From NCBI RefSeq assembly GCF_021390175.1, contig NZ_CP090004.1, positions 2,905,001 to 2,969,000 on the forward strand: 64,000 nucleotides of DNA, in the 5' to 3' direction. The stretch is from Flagellimonas sp. HMM57. Lineage in GTDB: Bacteria; Bacteroidota; Bacteroidia; Flavobacteriales; Flavobacteriaceae. The position numbers and the translations under genes are program-made. Shown here piece by piece: positions 1 to 9,494 of the stretch. The notes below the pieces were generated by a model. That model had not been told where the DNA came from and ran no database searches. It was given only the letters and a program-made list of their open reading frames with translations. Position 1 is the stretch's first letter. Each line of letters begins with the position of its first letter.

Positions 1-302
1 GGATCAGAGCGGTTTACTATTTGCAACAAGCAAAAAATCTACTTGATCAAGAAAACCCTGATTTTGGTAGTGCTTTTCACGATTTATCCGAAGGATACGG
101 GTTTATCTATAGCCTGCAGTTTACAAGAAAACCAAATACTGACGGACCTTATTTTACCAAAGCTGAAGTAGATGCATTTCTTGTTGATTTGTTAGACGAC
201 GGAGTCAATGGTTTATGGGATGTATCCACTACGACTCTAGACGAAATTTCTGAAGCTATTGCATCAGAATTTGACTTCACATTGGAACAAGCAGCAGAGT
301 AA
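1..302 (+). CDS. DUF4856-domain protein, C-terminal part (cut by window edge)
   Basis: The reading frame is open from the left edge (frame starting at base 3) to a TAA at 300-302, so only about the last 99 residues are present. The tail is acidic, with aromatic patches such as FHDLSEGYGFIYSLQF, and resembles the C-terminal end of DUF4856 proteins. These are Bacteroidota cell-surface lipoproteins that usually sit directly upstream of imelysin-like genes, as here. No catalytic role is known to me. The assignment rests on both the residues and the neighbours (imelysin, HTTM and TonB receptor genes follow on the same strand). A TTG at 21 is not a real start. Confidence 0.6.
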   Translation, partial: IRAVYYLQQAKNLLDQENPDFGSAFHDLSEGYGFIYSLQFTRKPNTDGPYFTKAEVDAFLVDLLDDGVNGLWDVSTTTLDEISEAIASEFDFTLEQAAE

Positions 303-334
303 GATTTGTTTTTAAGTAGTAATCTTACTTTTTT
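298..334 (+). terminator. Hairpin with T-run overlapping the DUF4856 stop codon
   Basis: AGTAAGATT (298-306) and AATCTTACT (321-329) form a perfect 9-bp inverted repeat with a 14-nt loop, followed by a run of T to 334. It fits an intrinsic terminator or attenuator between the DUF4856 gene and the imelysin gene. Confidence 0.6.
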
Positions 335-335
335 A

Positions 336-381
336 AGTAAAAGGAATGGGTTTTACAAAGGTAAAATCCATTCCTTTTACT
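336..381 (+). promoter_or_regulatory. Long stable intercistronic hairpin
   Basis: AGTAAAAGGAATGG (336-349) is the exact inverse of CCATTCCTTTTACT (368-381). The inner bases TTTTAC and GTAAAA continue the stem after a G-T wobble, closing on a 4-nt AAAG loop. The result is a stem of about 21 bp directly after the previous terminator-like hairpin and 40 bp before the imelysin ATG. It has no T-run of its own, so RNA processing, stabilisation or attenuation are all possible. Confidence 0.6.
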
Positions 382-421
382 ACTTTTGAAACCTTTTACT
401 TAGAATAAATAAAAACAAAAA

Positions 422-1558
422 ATGAAAAAGTATTGGTATTTTCTTTTTGCAGTTCCATTTCTTATTTGGGCATGTTCTTCAGATTCCAATAATGATGACG
501 GTACTGCAGTGGACGATGAGGTCCCCGTTACATTCGATAGAAGTGCTATGTTGGTAAATTGGGCCGATAATATTATTGTGCCGGCATACCAATCTTTTTC
601 TGCCAAACTCATTGTTCTGGAAGAATCGTACGATAGTTTCGTTTCAGATAGAAGTGTTGATAACTTAACCGCTTTTAGGGAAGCATGGTTGGATGCTTAC
701 ACTGCATGGCAACAAGTCTCTTTATTTGAAACTGGTCCTGCAGAATCTGTTGGATATCGTTTGAATATGAATACTTATCCTGCGGATGCCGATTTGATAG
801 AATCTCATATCGCTAATGGTGCTTATGACCTTTCCTTGCCATCAAATAGAGATGCAAAAGGTTTTCCCGCTCTGGATTATCTTTTAAATGGATTGGAAAC
901 TGATGATGTTGCTCTGGTCAACAGATTGGCCAGTGGTACAGAAGCAGATGGTACCTTGTCGTACATGGATGATGTGATTTCAGATATGAAATCCCTAACA
1001 GATGATGTTGTCGGACAATGGGAAGGTGATTACCGCGATACTTTTGTAGAAAATGATGGCTCTTCATCAACTGCATCTGTAGATCGTTTTGTGAACGATT
1101 ATATCTTTTACTACGAAAAATTTCTCAGAGCTGGAAAAATGGGAATTCCGTTGGGGGTTTTCACAGGAGAAACCGCTCCTAATACCATAGAAGCCTTCTA
1201 CAAAGCTGATATAAGCAATACACTTTTTTTAGAGGGTTTATCAGCGGTGCAGGATTTCTTTAATGGAAAGCATTTTAATTCATCGGCAACTGGTGAAAGT
1301 CTGGCCTCGTATCTTGAAGACTTAAATTCTATAAAAGATGGCGATGATTTATCGGAACTTATCAATAATCAATTGAATACTGCGCGTACCGCCGTTTCAG
1401 GTTTGGATACTTTTAGAAATGAAATTGAGAACAACGATATTCCTACCAATATGAATATGGCTTACGATGAGGTCCAAAGGGCTGTTCCGTTATTAAAGGT
1501 AGATATGGTATCGGCTATGAGTATCAGTATAGATTTTGTTGATGCTGATGGCGATTAG
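422..1558 (+). CDS. Imelysin-like (M75 family) surface lipoprotein
   Basis: This 378-residue protein starts with a lipoprotein signal (FLIWACSSD; acylated Cys at residue 18) followed by an Asp/Asn-rich linker typical of surface lipoproteins in this phylum. The rest is helical and carries the family hallmark region GFPALDYLL at about residues 147-155. In classical imelysins this place is GxHxxE; here Pro and Asp replace His and Glu, so metal binding by that motif is doubtful. Imelysins are thought to help iron uptake. Its place between DUF4856 and a TonB receptor supports a role in capturing a ligand at the outer membrane. The TAG stop abuts the next ATG, so translation of the two genes is probably coupled. 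Confidence 0.8.
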   Translation: MKKYWYFLFAVPFLIWACSSDSNNDDGTAVDDEVPVTFDRSAMLVNWADNIIVPAYQSFSAKLIVLEESYDSFVSDRSVDNLTAFREAWLDAYTAWQQVSLFETGPAESVGYRLNMNTYPADADLIESHIANGAYDLSLPSNRDAKGFPALDYLLNGLETDDVALVNRLASGTEADGTLSYMDDVISDMKSLTDDVVGQWEGDYRDTFVENDGSSSTASVDRFVNDYIFYYEKFLRAGKMGIPLGVFTGETAPNTIEAFYKADISNTLFLEGLSAVQDFFNGKHFNSSATGESLASYLEDLNSIKDGDDLSELINNQLNTARTAVSGLDTFRNEIENNDIPTNMNMAYDEVQRAVPLLKVDMVSAMSISIDFVDADGD

Positions 1559-2926
1559 ATGTCCATTTCCTTTTCCAAATACAGACAAATAAATGTAGAG
1601 GCCGCCCCTTTGGCGGTCTTTCGTATTTTTTTTGGTGTTATGATGCTGATTAGCATCATTCGTTTTTGGGCTAATGGCTGGATTGAAAAATTGTACTTGG
1701 AACCTAAATTTCACTTTTCCTATTATGGTTTTGAGTGGGTAAAGCCAATAGGCAATTTAACGTATTTGATTTTTGTTATTTGCGCTCTTGCATCAATCGG
1801 AGTAGCGTTGGGATATAAGTATCGACTGTCCATTTTGACTTTCTTCTTATCTTTTACGTATATCGAGTTAATGGATAAGACCACGTATCTCAATCATTAT
1901 TACTTCATTAGTGCACTATCTTTTCTAATGATTTTTTTGCCGGCAAACGTGTATTATGCCCTGGATGCAAAAAAAAATCCTAAAAACGCTTTTCAGTATA
2001 TACCCAAGTGGACTGTGGATGCTTTAAAGTTGGTATTGGGTATCGTTTACTTTTATGCAGGATTGGCAAAACTGAATTCTGATTGGTTGGTAAAAGCAAT
2101 GCCGTTAAAAATTTGGCTTCCCTCTAAATTTGATGTTCCGTTGATCGGGGAACTTATGGGTAAAGAGTGGGTGCATTATGCCTTTAGTTGGGGCGGTGCC
2201 GCATATGATCTTGTTATTCCCTTTCTTCTTCTGTATTCCAAGACACGGTATTTTGCTTTCTTCTTGGTGGTCGTATTTCACGTATTAACGCGGGTACTGT
2301 TCCCCATTGGAATGTTCCCTTATATCATGATTGTTTCCGCACTCATTTTTTTTGATAGCAAGTTTCATACTAACGTATTGAACTATATTTCGCGATTGTT
2401 GAAAATTGCTAAGAACCAGTTTGATAATAATAAAGCCTTAGTATACGCTACCAGTCTTTCAAACCAGCTACGGTATATGGTAATAAGTATGTTTTTTGTA
2501 ATCCAACTTGCTTTTCCCTGGAGGTATCTTCTATATCCCGGAGAATTGTTTTGGACGGAAGAAGGATATCGTTTTTCATGGCGGGTAATGTTGATGGAGA
2601 AATCGGGCTATGCCCAGTTTAAGATAGTTGACCAGGAAAACGGGAAATGGTTTTATGTTGATAATACTGACTTCTTAACCCCTTTTCAAGAAAAACAAAT
2701 GGCTTTTCAACCAGACTTTATTGTTGAATATGCCCACTACTTAAAAAATCATTTTGAAGCACAAGGACATAAAAATATTGGAGTTTATGTGGAGAGTTAT
2801 GTGGCACTTAACGGCAGGTTGAGCCAGCCATTCATAGACCCGGAAACAGATTTGACCAAACAACATGATTCATTTAAACATAAAACATGGATACTTCCAT
2901 TTAAGGATGAGATCAAAGGTATTTAA
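1559..2926 (+). CDS. HTTM-domain membrane protein (VKGC-like)
   Basis: A 455-residue protein with many hydrophobic segments between about residues 20 and 320 and a soluble C-terminal part. The N-terminal pattern (AAPLAVFRIFFGVMMLISI) and the later FYAGLAKLNSDWL stretch are typical of HTTM proteins, the membrane domain shared with vitamin K-dependent gamma-carboxylase. It starts at the base after the imelysin stop, and its last 20 bases overlap the TonB receptor start, so it belongs to the same transcript. Its biochemical role in Bacteroidota is not established. A part in maturing or assisting the uptake complex is inferred only from the operon. Confidence 0.85.
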   Translation: MSISFSKYRQINVEAAPLAVFRIFFGVMMLISIIRFWANGWIEKLYLEPKFHFSYYGFEWVKPIGNLTYLIFVICALASIGVALGYKYRLSILTFFLSFTYIELMDKTTYLNHYYFISALSFLMIFLPANVYYALDAKKNPKNAFQYIPKWTVDALKLVLGIVYFYAGLAKLNSDWLVKAMPLKIWLPSKFDVPLIGELMGKEWVHYAFSWGGAAYDLVIPFLLLYSKTRYFAFFLVVVFHVLTRVLFPIGMFPYIMIVSALIFFDSKFHTNVLNYISRLLKIAKNQFDNNKALVYATSLSNQLRYMVISMFFVIQLAFPWRYLLYPGELFWTEEGYRFSWRVMLMEKSGYAQFKIVDQENGKWFYVDNTDFLTPFQEKQMAFQPDFIVEYAHYLKNHFEAQGHKNIGVYVESYVALNGRLSQPFIDPETDLTKQHDSFKHKTWILPFKDEIKGI

Positions 2927-5357
2927 GAGTACGGTTTTTTTATTGCTGTTTTCTGTTTTGGTACAGGCCCAAACGAGTTTTTCTGGTTTGGTAATGGATG
3001 CGAACAATCAGCCTATATCTGAAGCGGAAGTTTATTTGAAGGAACTGGAATTGTTAACGACCACATCGGCAACGGGAAATTTTTATTTCGATAACATTTC
3101 TGAAGGTAGCTATAGCTTGGTTGTCTTTGCCTATGGTTTCAAGGTTTATGAACAAACTATAAATACATCAAATCAAGATTTGGTCATTTCTCTTGAATCG
3201 ATAGGGGAAAAACTATCCGAAGTGATCTTGACCAGAGAACGGGAAAAAGTATTTGCATTACGAAACCTTAGAAAAGTTGAAGGTACCGCCATTTACGCAG
3301 GTAAGAAAACAGAAGTAGTGGCAATTGATCTGATCACAGGCAATTTAGCAGCAAACAATGCACGTCAGATTTATGGTCAAGTCGTAGGTCTTAATATTTA
3401 TGACAATGGTGATGCAGGTCTCCAATTAAATATTGGTGGGAGGGGTTTGGACCCCAACCGAACCGCAAATTTTAATGTGCGTCAAAATGGTTATGATATC
3501 AGTGCCGATGTACTTGGGTATCCCGAAAGTTATTATACACCACCCGTAGAAGCTTTAAGCGAAATACAGGTAGTACGTGGAGCAGCATCTTTACAGTATG
3601 GAACACAATTTGGGGGGTTGATCAACTTTAAGTTTAAGCAACCCAATCCAAATAAAAAAGTAGAGCTCATATCTAGACAAACTATTGGTTCAAATGGTTT
3701 GTTCACCAGTTTTAATAGTTTGAGCGGTACTTCGGGGAAGTTTAGCTATTATAACTATTTTAATTACAAGCAAGGTGATGGTTTTCGACCTAATTCTAAT
3801 TTTAATGCTAGAAACTACCACGGTCATTTTGGGTATCAAATATCTGAGAGAACGAAGCTTACATTTGAGGCTACAATCTTGGACTATTTGGCGCAACAAC
3901 CAGGAGGATTGACCGACATGCAATTTGAAGAAGACCCTACTTTTAGCAACCGGGAACGCAATTGGTTCGATATTGATTGGAAGTTAGGTTCTTTGCGTTT
4001 AGACCACAGCTTCTCACCTGCAACAGATTTTAGCCTTAATCTATTTGCATTGGATGCTTCGCGGAAAGCCTTGGGATTTCGTGAAAATAGGGTAGATATT
4101 ATTGATGATGGGGGTGTACGAGAATTGTTGGTAGATGATTTTCAGAATTGGGGTGCTGAGGCCCGTTTACTTTCACGTTATAAAATTGGTCAAAAAGATG
4201 CTATTTTTTTGATAGGGTCAAAGTATTATCAGGCGTTTAACAAACAACGTCAAGGAGCTGGCCCTGCAACTACAGGCCCGGATTTCAATTTTGTGGATGA
4301 AGAGTTCCCTGCCTTCCCAAGAAGATCCACCTATAGTTTCCCTAATTTGAACTTGGCCGTTTTTGGGGAGAATATCATTAATTTAAGCGACCGTTTTTCT
4401 ATTACTCCCGGTTTTCGTTTTGAATACATAAAGACGTCTGCCATTGGCAATTTTACTACAATATTTACCGATTTGGCCGATAATGTTCTAGAAACTCGCG
4501 TAACCGAAGAAGATCGTGACTTAGAACGTTCTTTTGTCTTATTGGGTCTAGGTGCCTCCTATAAATTAAATAAGAGTGTTGAGTTTTACGGTAACATATC
4601 CCAAAATTATCGTTCAGTGACCTTTAATGATTTAAGGGTGATAAATCCATCGCAGGTGATTAGTGAAGATTTAGAAGATGAAGAGGGCTTTACAGCCGAT
4701 ATTGGAGCAAGAGGTAGGTTTAAGGAATTCTTGTCTTATGATATTAGTAGTTTTTTGTTGTATTATGATAATCGTATTTCTAGAACCATTCCATTGGTGG
4801 ACGACCAAAATAGAGTTAGGAACCTCACGGATAATGCTGGTACAGCCGTTATCTATGGTTTGGAACTACTTGGTGATTGGAACGTAAAAGAAACACTGTT
4901 GGATGTTTCGCCAGATATACAATTGAACCTTTTTGGTAACCTGGCCTTGACTTCTTCAGAGTATATAGAACAAGCAGAGGGAATCAATAATGTGGAAGGG
5001 AAAAAGGTTGAACATATACCAGAGATAAATTTTCGTTCTGGAGTACGATTTGGGTATAAAAATTTTCTTGGTTCTTTACAGTACACATATTTATCGAAAC
5101 AATTCAATGATCCGCAAAATTCACCACCGCTCACTGAATCAACTGCGCCAAGTGCCGGTATTATTGGTGAATTACCGGCTTATGGCATTATGGATCTATC
5201 TTTTTCTTATTCCTATAAACAGTTCAGGTTAGAAACAGGTATTAACAACCTTCTTGACGAATCCTATTTTACGCGAAGAGCTACAGGATACCCGGGTCCG
5301 GGAATTATTCCGGCAGATCCAAGAACGTTCTATACAACACTTCAGATTAAACTATAG
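2907..5357 (+). CDS. TonB-dependent outer-membrane receptor (FecA-like)
   Basis: Read from ATG 2907, the protein is 816 residues with a clear signal peptide (MRSKVFKSTVFLLLFSVLVQ, cleaved near AQA). An upstream in-frame ATG at 2865 would put 14 extra residues before the signal peptide and is less likely. After the signal come a carboxypeptidase-regulatory-like beta domain (about 22-105), a plug with IGGRGLDPNRTANFNVRQNG, and a 22-strand-type barrel ending in an aromatic-poor TLQIKL terminus. The plug and barrel resemble ferric-citrate type receptors. With DUF4856, imelysin and HTTM genes upstream, a metal-chelate substrate is plausible but unproven. A hairpin follows the stop. Confidence 0.88.
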   Translation: MRSKVFKSTVFLLLFSVLVQAQTSFSGLVMDANNQPISEAEVYLKELELLTTTSATGNFYFDNISEGSYSLVVFAYGFKVYEQTINTSNQDLVISLESIGEKLSEVILTREREKVFALRNLRKVEGTAIYAGKKTEVVAIDLITGNLAANNARQIYGQVVGLNIYDNGDAGLQLNIGGRGLDPNRTANFNVRQNGYDISADVLGYPESYYTPPVEALSEIQVVRGAASLQYGTQFGGLINFKFKQPNPNKKVELISRQTIGSNGLFTSFNSLSGTSGKFSYYNYFNYKQGDGFRPNSNFNARNYHGHFGYQISERTKLTFEATILDYLAQQPGGLTDMQFEEDPTFSNRERNWFDIDWKLGSLRLDHSFSPATDFSLNLFALDASRKALGFRENRVDIIDDGGVRELLVDDFQNWGAEARLLSRYKIGQKDAIFLIGSKYYQAFNKQRQGAGPATTGPDFNFVDEEFPAFPRRSTYSFPNLNLAVFGENIINLSDRFSITPGFRFEYIKTSAIGNFTTIFTDLADNVLETRVTEEDRDLERSFVLLGLGASYKLNKSVEFYGNISQNYRSVTFNDLRVINPSQVISEDLEDEEGFTADIGARGRFKEFLSYDISSFLLYYDNRISRTIPLVDDQNRVRNLTDNAGTAVIYGLELLGDWNVKETLLDVSPDIQLNLFGNLALTSSEYIEQAEGINNVEGKKVEHIPEINFRSGVRFGYKNFLGSLQYTYLSKQFNDPQNSPPLTESTAPSAGIIGELPAYGIMDLSFSYSYKQFRLETGINNLLDESYFTRRATGYPGPGIIPADPRTFYTTLQIKL

Positions 5358-5360
5358 TAA

Positions 5361-5392
5361 AAAAGAAAGCGGCTGAATCCAATAGCCGCTTT
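5361..5392. terminator. Bidirectional hairpin between convergent genes
   Basis: GAAAGCGGCT (5365-5374) and AGCCGCTTTC (5383-5392) form a perfect 10-bp stem with an 8-nt loop. On the minus strand it is followed by TTTCTTTTTT, so it is a good terminator for the convergent DUF6686 gene and a weaker one for the TonB operon. Confidence 0.75.
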
Positions 5393-5425
5393 CCAAACCT
5401 ACTAACTCCTGAGAACACTTAGGAA

Positions 5426-5776
5426 TTAGTTTTCTATGAATTGATAGTTTATGTCTTTGTGCTTTAATAACTTGATGGGTGAAAACTCAATATGCAACAA
5501 GTTCTTAATTTCGTCCAGTTCTTGTTTGTTTACCAATATCGTGAAAAACTTGTTTCCTACCGAAATTGGTATTTTTCGTTGATTCAGGGATTGAATGTAA
5601 TTTTTTTCCCAATATGTTACATCTAACTGGAAAATGTATTTTTTAAAATTTTCAAGTTCCCATTCATAAAATTCAAAACATAAATTATTGAAGACCAACT
5701 GGAAAAGTTTACTGTGATTACAAAAAGTAAATAATCCGTTCTTAGTTTGGCTTAAAACTTCTAAAGATTGATACAT
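5426..5776 (-). CDS. DUF6686 family protein
   Basis: A 116-residue soluble protein. The opening (LEVLSQTKNGLFTFCNHS), the central ELENFKKYIFQLDVTYWEK and the RKIPI motif match what I recall of the DUF6686 family, small flavobacterial proteins of unknown function. There is no signal peptide or membrane segment. It is transcribed alone, convergent with the TonB operon and divergent from guaB. Family assignment is from memory of the pattern, so moderate confidence; no function is proposed. Confidence 0.6.
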   Translation of the reverse strand: MYQSLEVLSQTKNGLFTFCNHSKLFQLVFNNLCFEFYEWELENFKKYIFQLDVTYWEKNYIQSLNQRKIPISVGNKFFTILVNKQELDEIKNLLHIEFSPIKLLKHKDINYQFIEN

Positions 5777-5885
5777 AATGGGAGTATTATGTCATAAATA
5801 TAATTATTATTTATAATGAATCTAAATAAAATGACATTAAAAACCAATGTGATTTCCTAAACATCTTATTTGTATTAAAATATGG

Positions 5886-5893
5886 TATCTTTG
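5886..5893 (+). promoter_or_regulatory. Bacteroidota -7 box for guaB
   Basis: TATCTTTG fits the TAnnTTTG -7 consensus of this phylum and lies 24 bp before the guaB ATG. A TTTG at 5869-5872 is closer than the usual spacing for a -33 element, so only the -7 box is called. Confidence 0.6.
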
Positions 5894-5916
5894 CACGCAA
5901 TTAATTCGTAATTGCA

Positions 5917-7389
5917 ATGGAAGCCCACCTAAAAAAGATTATTGGCGAAGGTCTAACGTACGACGATGTACTGCTTGTACCTGGATATTCTGAAGTACTG
6001 CCAAGAGAAGTCAACATTCAAACAAAATTCACTCGTAACATTACCATAAATGTGCCTATTGTTTCTGCTGCAATGGATACGGTGACCGAGTCGCAAATGG
6101 CAATTGCCATGGCTCAAGAAGGAGGTATTGGCGTCTTGCATAAAAATATGACCATTGAACATCAGGCAATTAAGGTCAGAAAGGTAAAAAGGGCCGAAAG
6201 CGGTATGATCATCGACCCTGTTACACTTCCGCTAGATTCTGTTGTTCGTGATGCAAAGGCCAATATGAAAGAACATAGCATTGGCGGAATCCCTATAGTT
6301 GATGAAGACAAAAAGTTGATCGGTATTGTGACCAACAGGGATTTACGATTTGAAAAGAATGATGATAGGCCCATTGCCGAAGTGATGACTTCAGAAAATC
6401 TGGTAACTGTTGGTGAGGGTACTTCACTTTCTGATGCTGAAGTAATTTTACAAGAAAATAAAATCGAGAAACTCCCGGTTGTTAATGATAAGTACGTGCT
6501 GGTAGGACTCATTACGTTTAGGGATATTACCAAATTGACCCAAAAACCTATGGCAAACAAAGACCAATACGGCCGCTTGCGTGTAGCTGCTGCCATTGGA
6601 GTTACGCCAGATGCCGTTGATAGGGCAGGGGCATTGGTGAATGCCGGTGTTGACGCTATAGTTATTGATACCGCACACGGTCATACCAAAGGAGTGGTAA
6701 ATATTCTAAAAGAGGTAAAAAAATCTTTTCCTGAATTGGAAGTAATCGTAGGAAATATAGCTACAGGTGAAGCTGCTAAATATCTTGTAGAAGCAGGAGC
6801 AGACGCAGTCAAAGTTGGTATTGGTCCTGGTTCTATTTGTACTACTAGGGTTGTAGCCGGCGTAGGATTTCCACAGTTTTCTGCGGTATTGGAAGTTGCA
6901 GCTGCCATAAAAGGTTCCGGTGTTCCTGTAATTGCAGATGGTGGTATACGCTATACGGGGGATATTCCAAAAGCCATTGCTGCGGGTGCGGATACGGTTA
7001 TGTTGGGATCACTATTGGCAGGTACAAAAGAATCTCCGGGCGAAACGATAATCTACGAAGGACGTAAGTTTAAATCGTATCGTGGAATGGGCTCTGTTGA
7101 GGCTATGAAAGAAGGGAGTAAGGACCGCTATTTTCAAGATGTTGAAGATGATATCAAAAAGTTGGTTCCCGAAGGTATCGTTGGCCGTGTACCCTATAAA
7201 GGAGATCTGTACGAAAGTATGCACCAATTTATCGGTGGCCTGCGTGCCGGTATGGGTTATTGCGGTGCCAAGGATATTGAAACGCTTAAAGATTCAGGGC
7301 GTTTTGTGAAAATAACATTTAGTGGTATTAACGAAAGCCACCCACATGATGTAACCATTACCAAAGAGAGTCCTAATTACAGTAGATAG
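5917..7389 (+). CDS. guaB: IMP dehydrogenase
   Basis: A 490-residue enzyme oxidising IMP to XMP with NAD, the committed step of GMP synthesis, in the cytoplasm. It has the full family layout: N-terminal barrel part with [20 protein letters not shown], two CBS domains at about residues 95-205, and the catalytic loop [11 protein letters not shown] with the active-site Cys at about residue 308. The IMP-binding stretch [12 protein letters not shown] and the mobile flap [10 protein letters not shown] follow. Length is normal for the family. The ATG follows a good -7 promoter by 24 bp, and the gene stands alone on its strand with an 82-bp gap to the DUF819 gene. Confidence 0.98.
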   Translation: MEAHLKKIIGEGLTYDDVLLVPGYSEVLPREVNIQTKFTRNITINVPIVSAAMDTVTESQMAIAMAQEGGIGVLHKNMTIEHQAIKVRKVKRAESGMIIDPVTLPLDSVVRDAKANMKEHSIGGIPIVDEDKKLIGIVTNRDLRFEKNDDRPIAEVMTSENLVTVGEGTSLSDAEVILQENKIEKLPVVNDKYVLVGLITFRDITKLTQKPMANKDQYGRLRVAAAIGVTPDAVDRAGALVNAGVDAIVIDTAHGHTKGVVNILKEVKKSFPELEVIVGNIATGEAAKYLVEAGADAVKVGIGPGSICTTRVVAGVGFPQFSAVLEVAAAIKGSGVPVIADGGIRYTGDIPKAIAAGADTVMLGSLLAGTKESPGETIIYEGRKFKSYRGMGSVEAMKEGSKDRYFQDVEDDIKKLVPEGIVGRVPYKGDLYESMHQFIGGLRAGMGYCGAKDIETLKDSGRFVKITFSGINESHPHDVTITKESPNYSR

Positions 7390-7471
7390 CAACTAATAAT
7401 TGACTATTTATAAATGTTGGTTTTATAGCTGGACAAATCAATTCACTTTGCTTATCTTTTAGGGATTAAAG

Positions 7472-8602
7472 ATGAGTTTAGCCAACCCAGTTTATGTATT
7501 GACCGTTTTATGCCTCATGGTGATTTTATCATTTTATGCTGGCAGGACCAAATGGGGTAAACCCATGGGTGCGGCACTGTTGGTTATTGTTTTTACAGCC
7601 ATTGTTGCTAACCTGAAGCTAATACCCTCCGCCTCGAATTCCATTCCGTTATATGACGCCATATTTGGTTATTTGGCTCCGATCTCGATATTTTTTTTGC
7701 TGCTTGGAGCTAATTTAACAGCCATAAAGAAAGCAGGGGCACCGATGATAGTTCTGTTTTTGATTGGCTCATTGGCCACAGTGCTTGGAATTGTTTGTTC
7801 TTGGTATTTAGTTTCGCCACAAGATATTTTAGGCGATGATGCAAAAGTATTGGCGGGAATGCTTACTGGAACGTATACCGGGGGTAGCATAAATTTTAAT
7901 GCAGTTGCTTTGGCGTATAATTTTCAGGAAAAAGGGAGTTTATATGCGGGTACTATTGCCGTAGATAATGTGGTTACTGCTATTTGGGTGGTAGTGACAA
8001 TAGCCATACCCGTAGTGTTTCGACGTTTTTTTAAGGACAAAAAAATTGGAGCCCCTACTTCCGCTAAAGATGAAACTGCTTCGGATACGCTGGATTTATA
8101 TTCTTTGGGAATTCTTTTGGTCTTAGGTTTAACGGCATTCCTGGTATCTGAACTTATAGCCCATGTATTTCCTAAGATACCATCAATTATCACCATTTCC
8201 ACAATAGGAATTATTCTGGCACAGTTTTCATTCATTACTAAGCTTAAGGGGAGTCGAACCCTGGGTTTATATTTGGTTTATTTATTTCTGGCGGTTATTG
8301 GCGCTTACTGTGAAATTGGAGCGGTCATAGCACTCAAGGAAATCGGGCTTACCCTATTCGGATTTACCTTATTGGCTGTGGTAGTTCATGGATTGTTCAT
8401 TATCCTTTTTGGATTTATGGTATTTAAGGATTGGGATATGATTGCAATAGCGAGTCAGGCTAATGTGGGAGGAAGTACCTCTGCTATTGCTTTGGCTGAA
8501 AGCTTTAATCGTAAAGAACTTGTCTTACCTGCAATATTGGTAGGTACGTTGGGAAATGCCCTAGGGACTTACTTAGGATTTATGGTGGTATTAGTCTTAT
8601 AG
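7472..8602 (+). CDS. DUF819 family membrane protein
   Basis: A 376-residue protein made almost entirely of hydrophobic helices (about 10-11 predicted by eye) with short polar loops. Glycine-rich stretches GMLTGTYTGGSINFNAVA and SQANVGGSTSAIALAE occur at equivalent places in the two halves, as in the DUF819 (YjcL-like) family, which has an inverted-repeat transporter-like fold. The substrate is not known. It follows guaB on the same strand but with 82 bp between, so co-transcription is uncertain. It ends 12 bp before a convergent thioredoxin-like gene. Confidence 0.85.
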   Translation: MSLANPVYVLTVLCLMVILSFYAGRTKWGKPMGAALLVIVFTAIVANLKLIPSASNSIPLYDAIFGYLAPISIFFLLLGANLTAIKKAGAPMIVLFLIGSLATVLGIVCSWYLVSPQDILGDDAKVLAGMLTGTYTGGSINFNAVALAYNFQEKGSLYAGTIAVDNVVTAIWVVVTIAIPVVFRRFFKDKKIGAPTSAKDETASDTLDLYSLGILLVLGLTAFLVSELIAHVFPKIPSIITISTIGIILAQFSFITKLKGSRTLGLYLVYLFLAVIGAYCEIGAVIALKEIGLTLFGFTLLAVVVHGLFIILFGFMVFKDWDMIAIASQANVGGSTSAIALAESFNRKELVLPAILVGTLGNALGTYLGFMVVLVL

Positions 8603-8614
8603 AATTTCAGTATT

Positions 8615-9139
8615 CTATTTTCCGGCATATGTTTGCCAATCTTGGTCCTTGTAGATATTATCCCCAAAGTAACGGGCAATCTGTAAAAAGGGCTTGACTT
8701 TTTGATAGCCTGGTACAGGGGAAAGCATTTTTAGATTTTCGTCCAAGAATACAACCGTGGGATAACTCATTTTGCCTTGTAGAAGTGCAGCGGCGAATTC
8801 ATGATAGCCCCTTCTTCCAGAAGGTACATATTTAAAGGTCTTACCCTCATATTCAATTGGGTCTTTGCCTTCTGCATCAAGCTTGACCATATAAAAATTG
8901 TCCTGCATGTAGGCAGCTACTTCTGGATTTTGAAAAGTATCTTTATCCATTTTTTTGCACCATCCGCACCAATCCGTGTAAACATCTATAAAAATCTTTT
9001 TGGTATTTCCTTCGTTTTTGGTAAGTGCTACGGCCTCATCCCAAGATACCCATTGTACGTCTTGTGCTTGGGATTGGAATCCTGTTAAAAGAAAAAAAAG
9101 TAAGCCAATTTGGGTAAAGTAGGTAAAAATTGAGCGCAT
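8615..9139 (-). CDS. Exported thioredoxin-fold protein
   Basis: A 174-residue protein with a signal peptide (GLLFFLLTGFQSQAQ, cleavage near residue 26) and a thioredoxin domain with the redox motif CGWC at Cys58-Cys61 within VYTDWCGWCKKMDKDTF. A cis-Pro region SYPTVVFLDE is present near residue 125. This is the periplasmic thioredoxin_7/DUF255-like type common in Bacteroidota, probably a disulfide reductant. It is convergent with the DUF819 gene and has 356 bp of free sequence upstream. Confidence 0.85.
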   Translation of the reverse strand: MRSIFTYFTQIGLLFFLLTGFQSQAQDVQWVSWDEAVALTKNEGNTKKIFIDVYTDWCGWCKKMDKDTFQNPEVAAYMQDNFYMVKLDAEGKDPIEYEGKTFKYVPSGRRGYHEFAAALLQGKMSYPTVVFLDENLKMLSPVPGYQKVKPFLQIARYFGDNIYKDQDWQTYAGK

Positions 9140-9494
9140 AGTTCTTTATTTTTTGAGGTTTAGTCCATCGACCAGTACAAAACTAACGAAAATTGTGCCA
9201 AAATAGTATTTAGAGCATGTAATGCTCACAAGCATGTTAGGTTGATATTAAAGTGGACTATCCTTCATTTAGGCAGAAAATTTATGAGGTTTTCAACAAA
9301 AATATGATGGGTTCATATGCTTCAGTAGCTTACCGGTATCGAATAGATAATTATATTCTCAACCGTTACATGAACACAATGACAACTGAAAATAGGTAGT
9401 ATATCTTTTTCATACCCCAATGGTTAAGCTCTAACTATTTTCTTTTCTTTCTGGCCTTTACTATTTAGAGATAGGTAATTCTAAAAAAAAACCT
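9140..9494. other. Intergenic stretch without a recognisable gene
   Basis: This AT-rich stretch holds the leader of the thioredoxin-like gene and the 3' flank of the minus-strand gene ending at 9495. I see no open frame with coding character, no strong hairpin followed by T-runs, and no repeat shared with the rest of the window. Confidence 0.5.
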
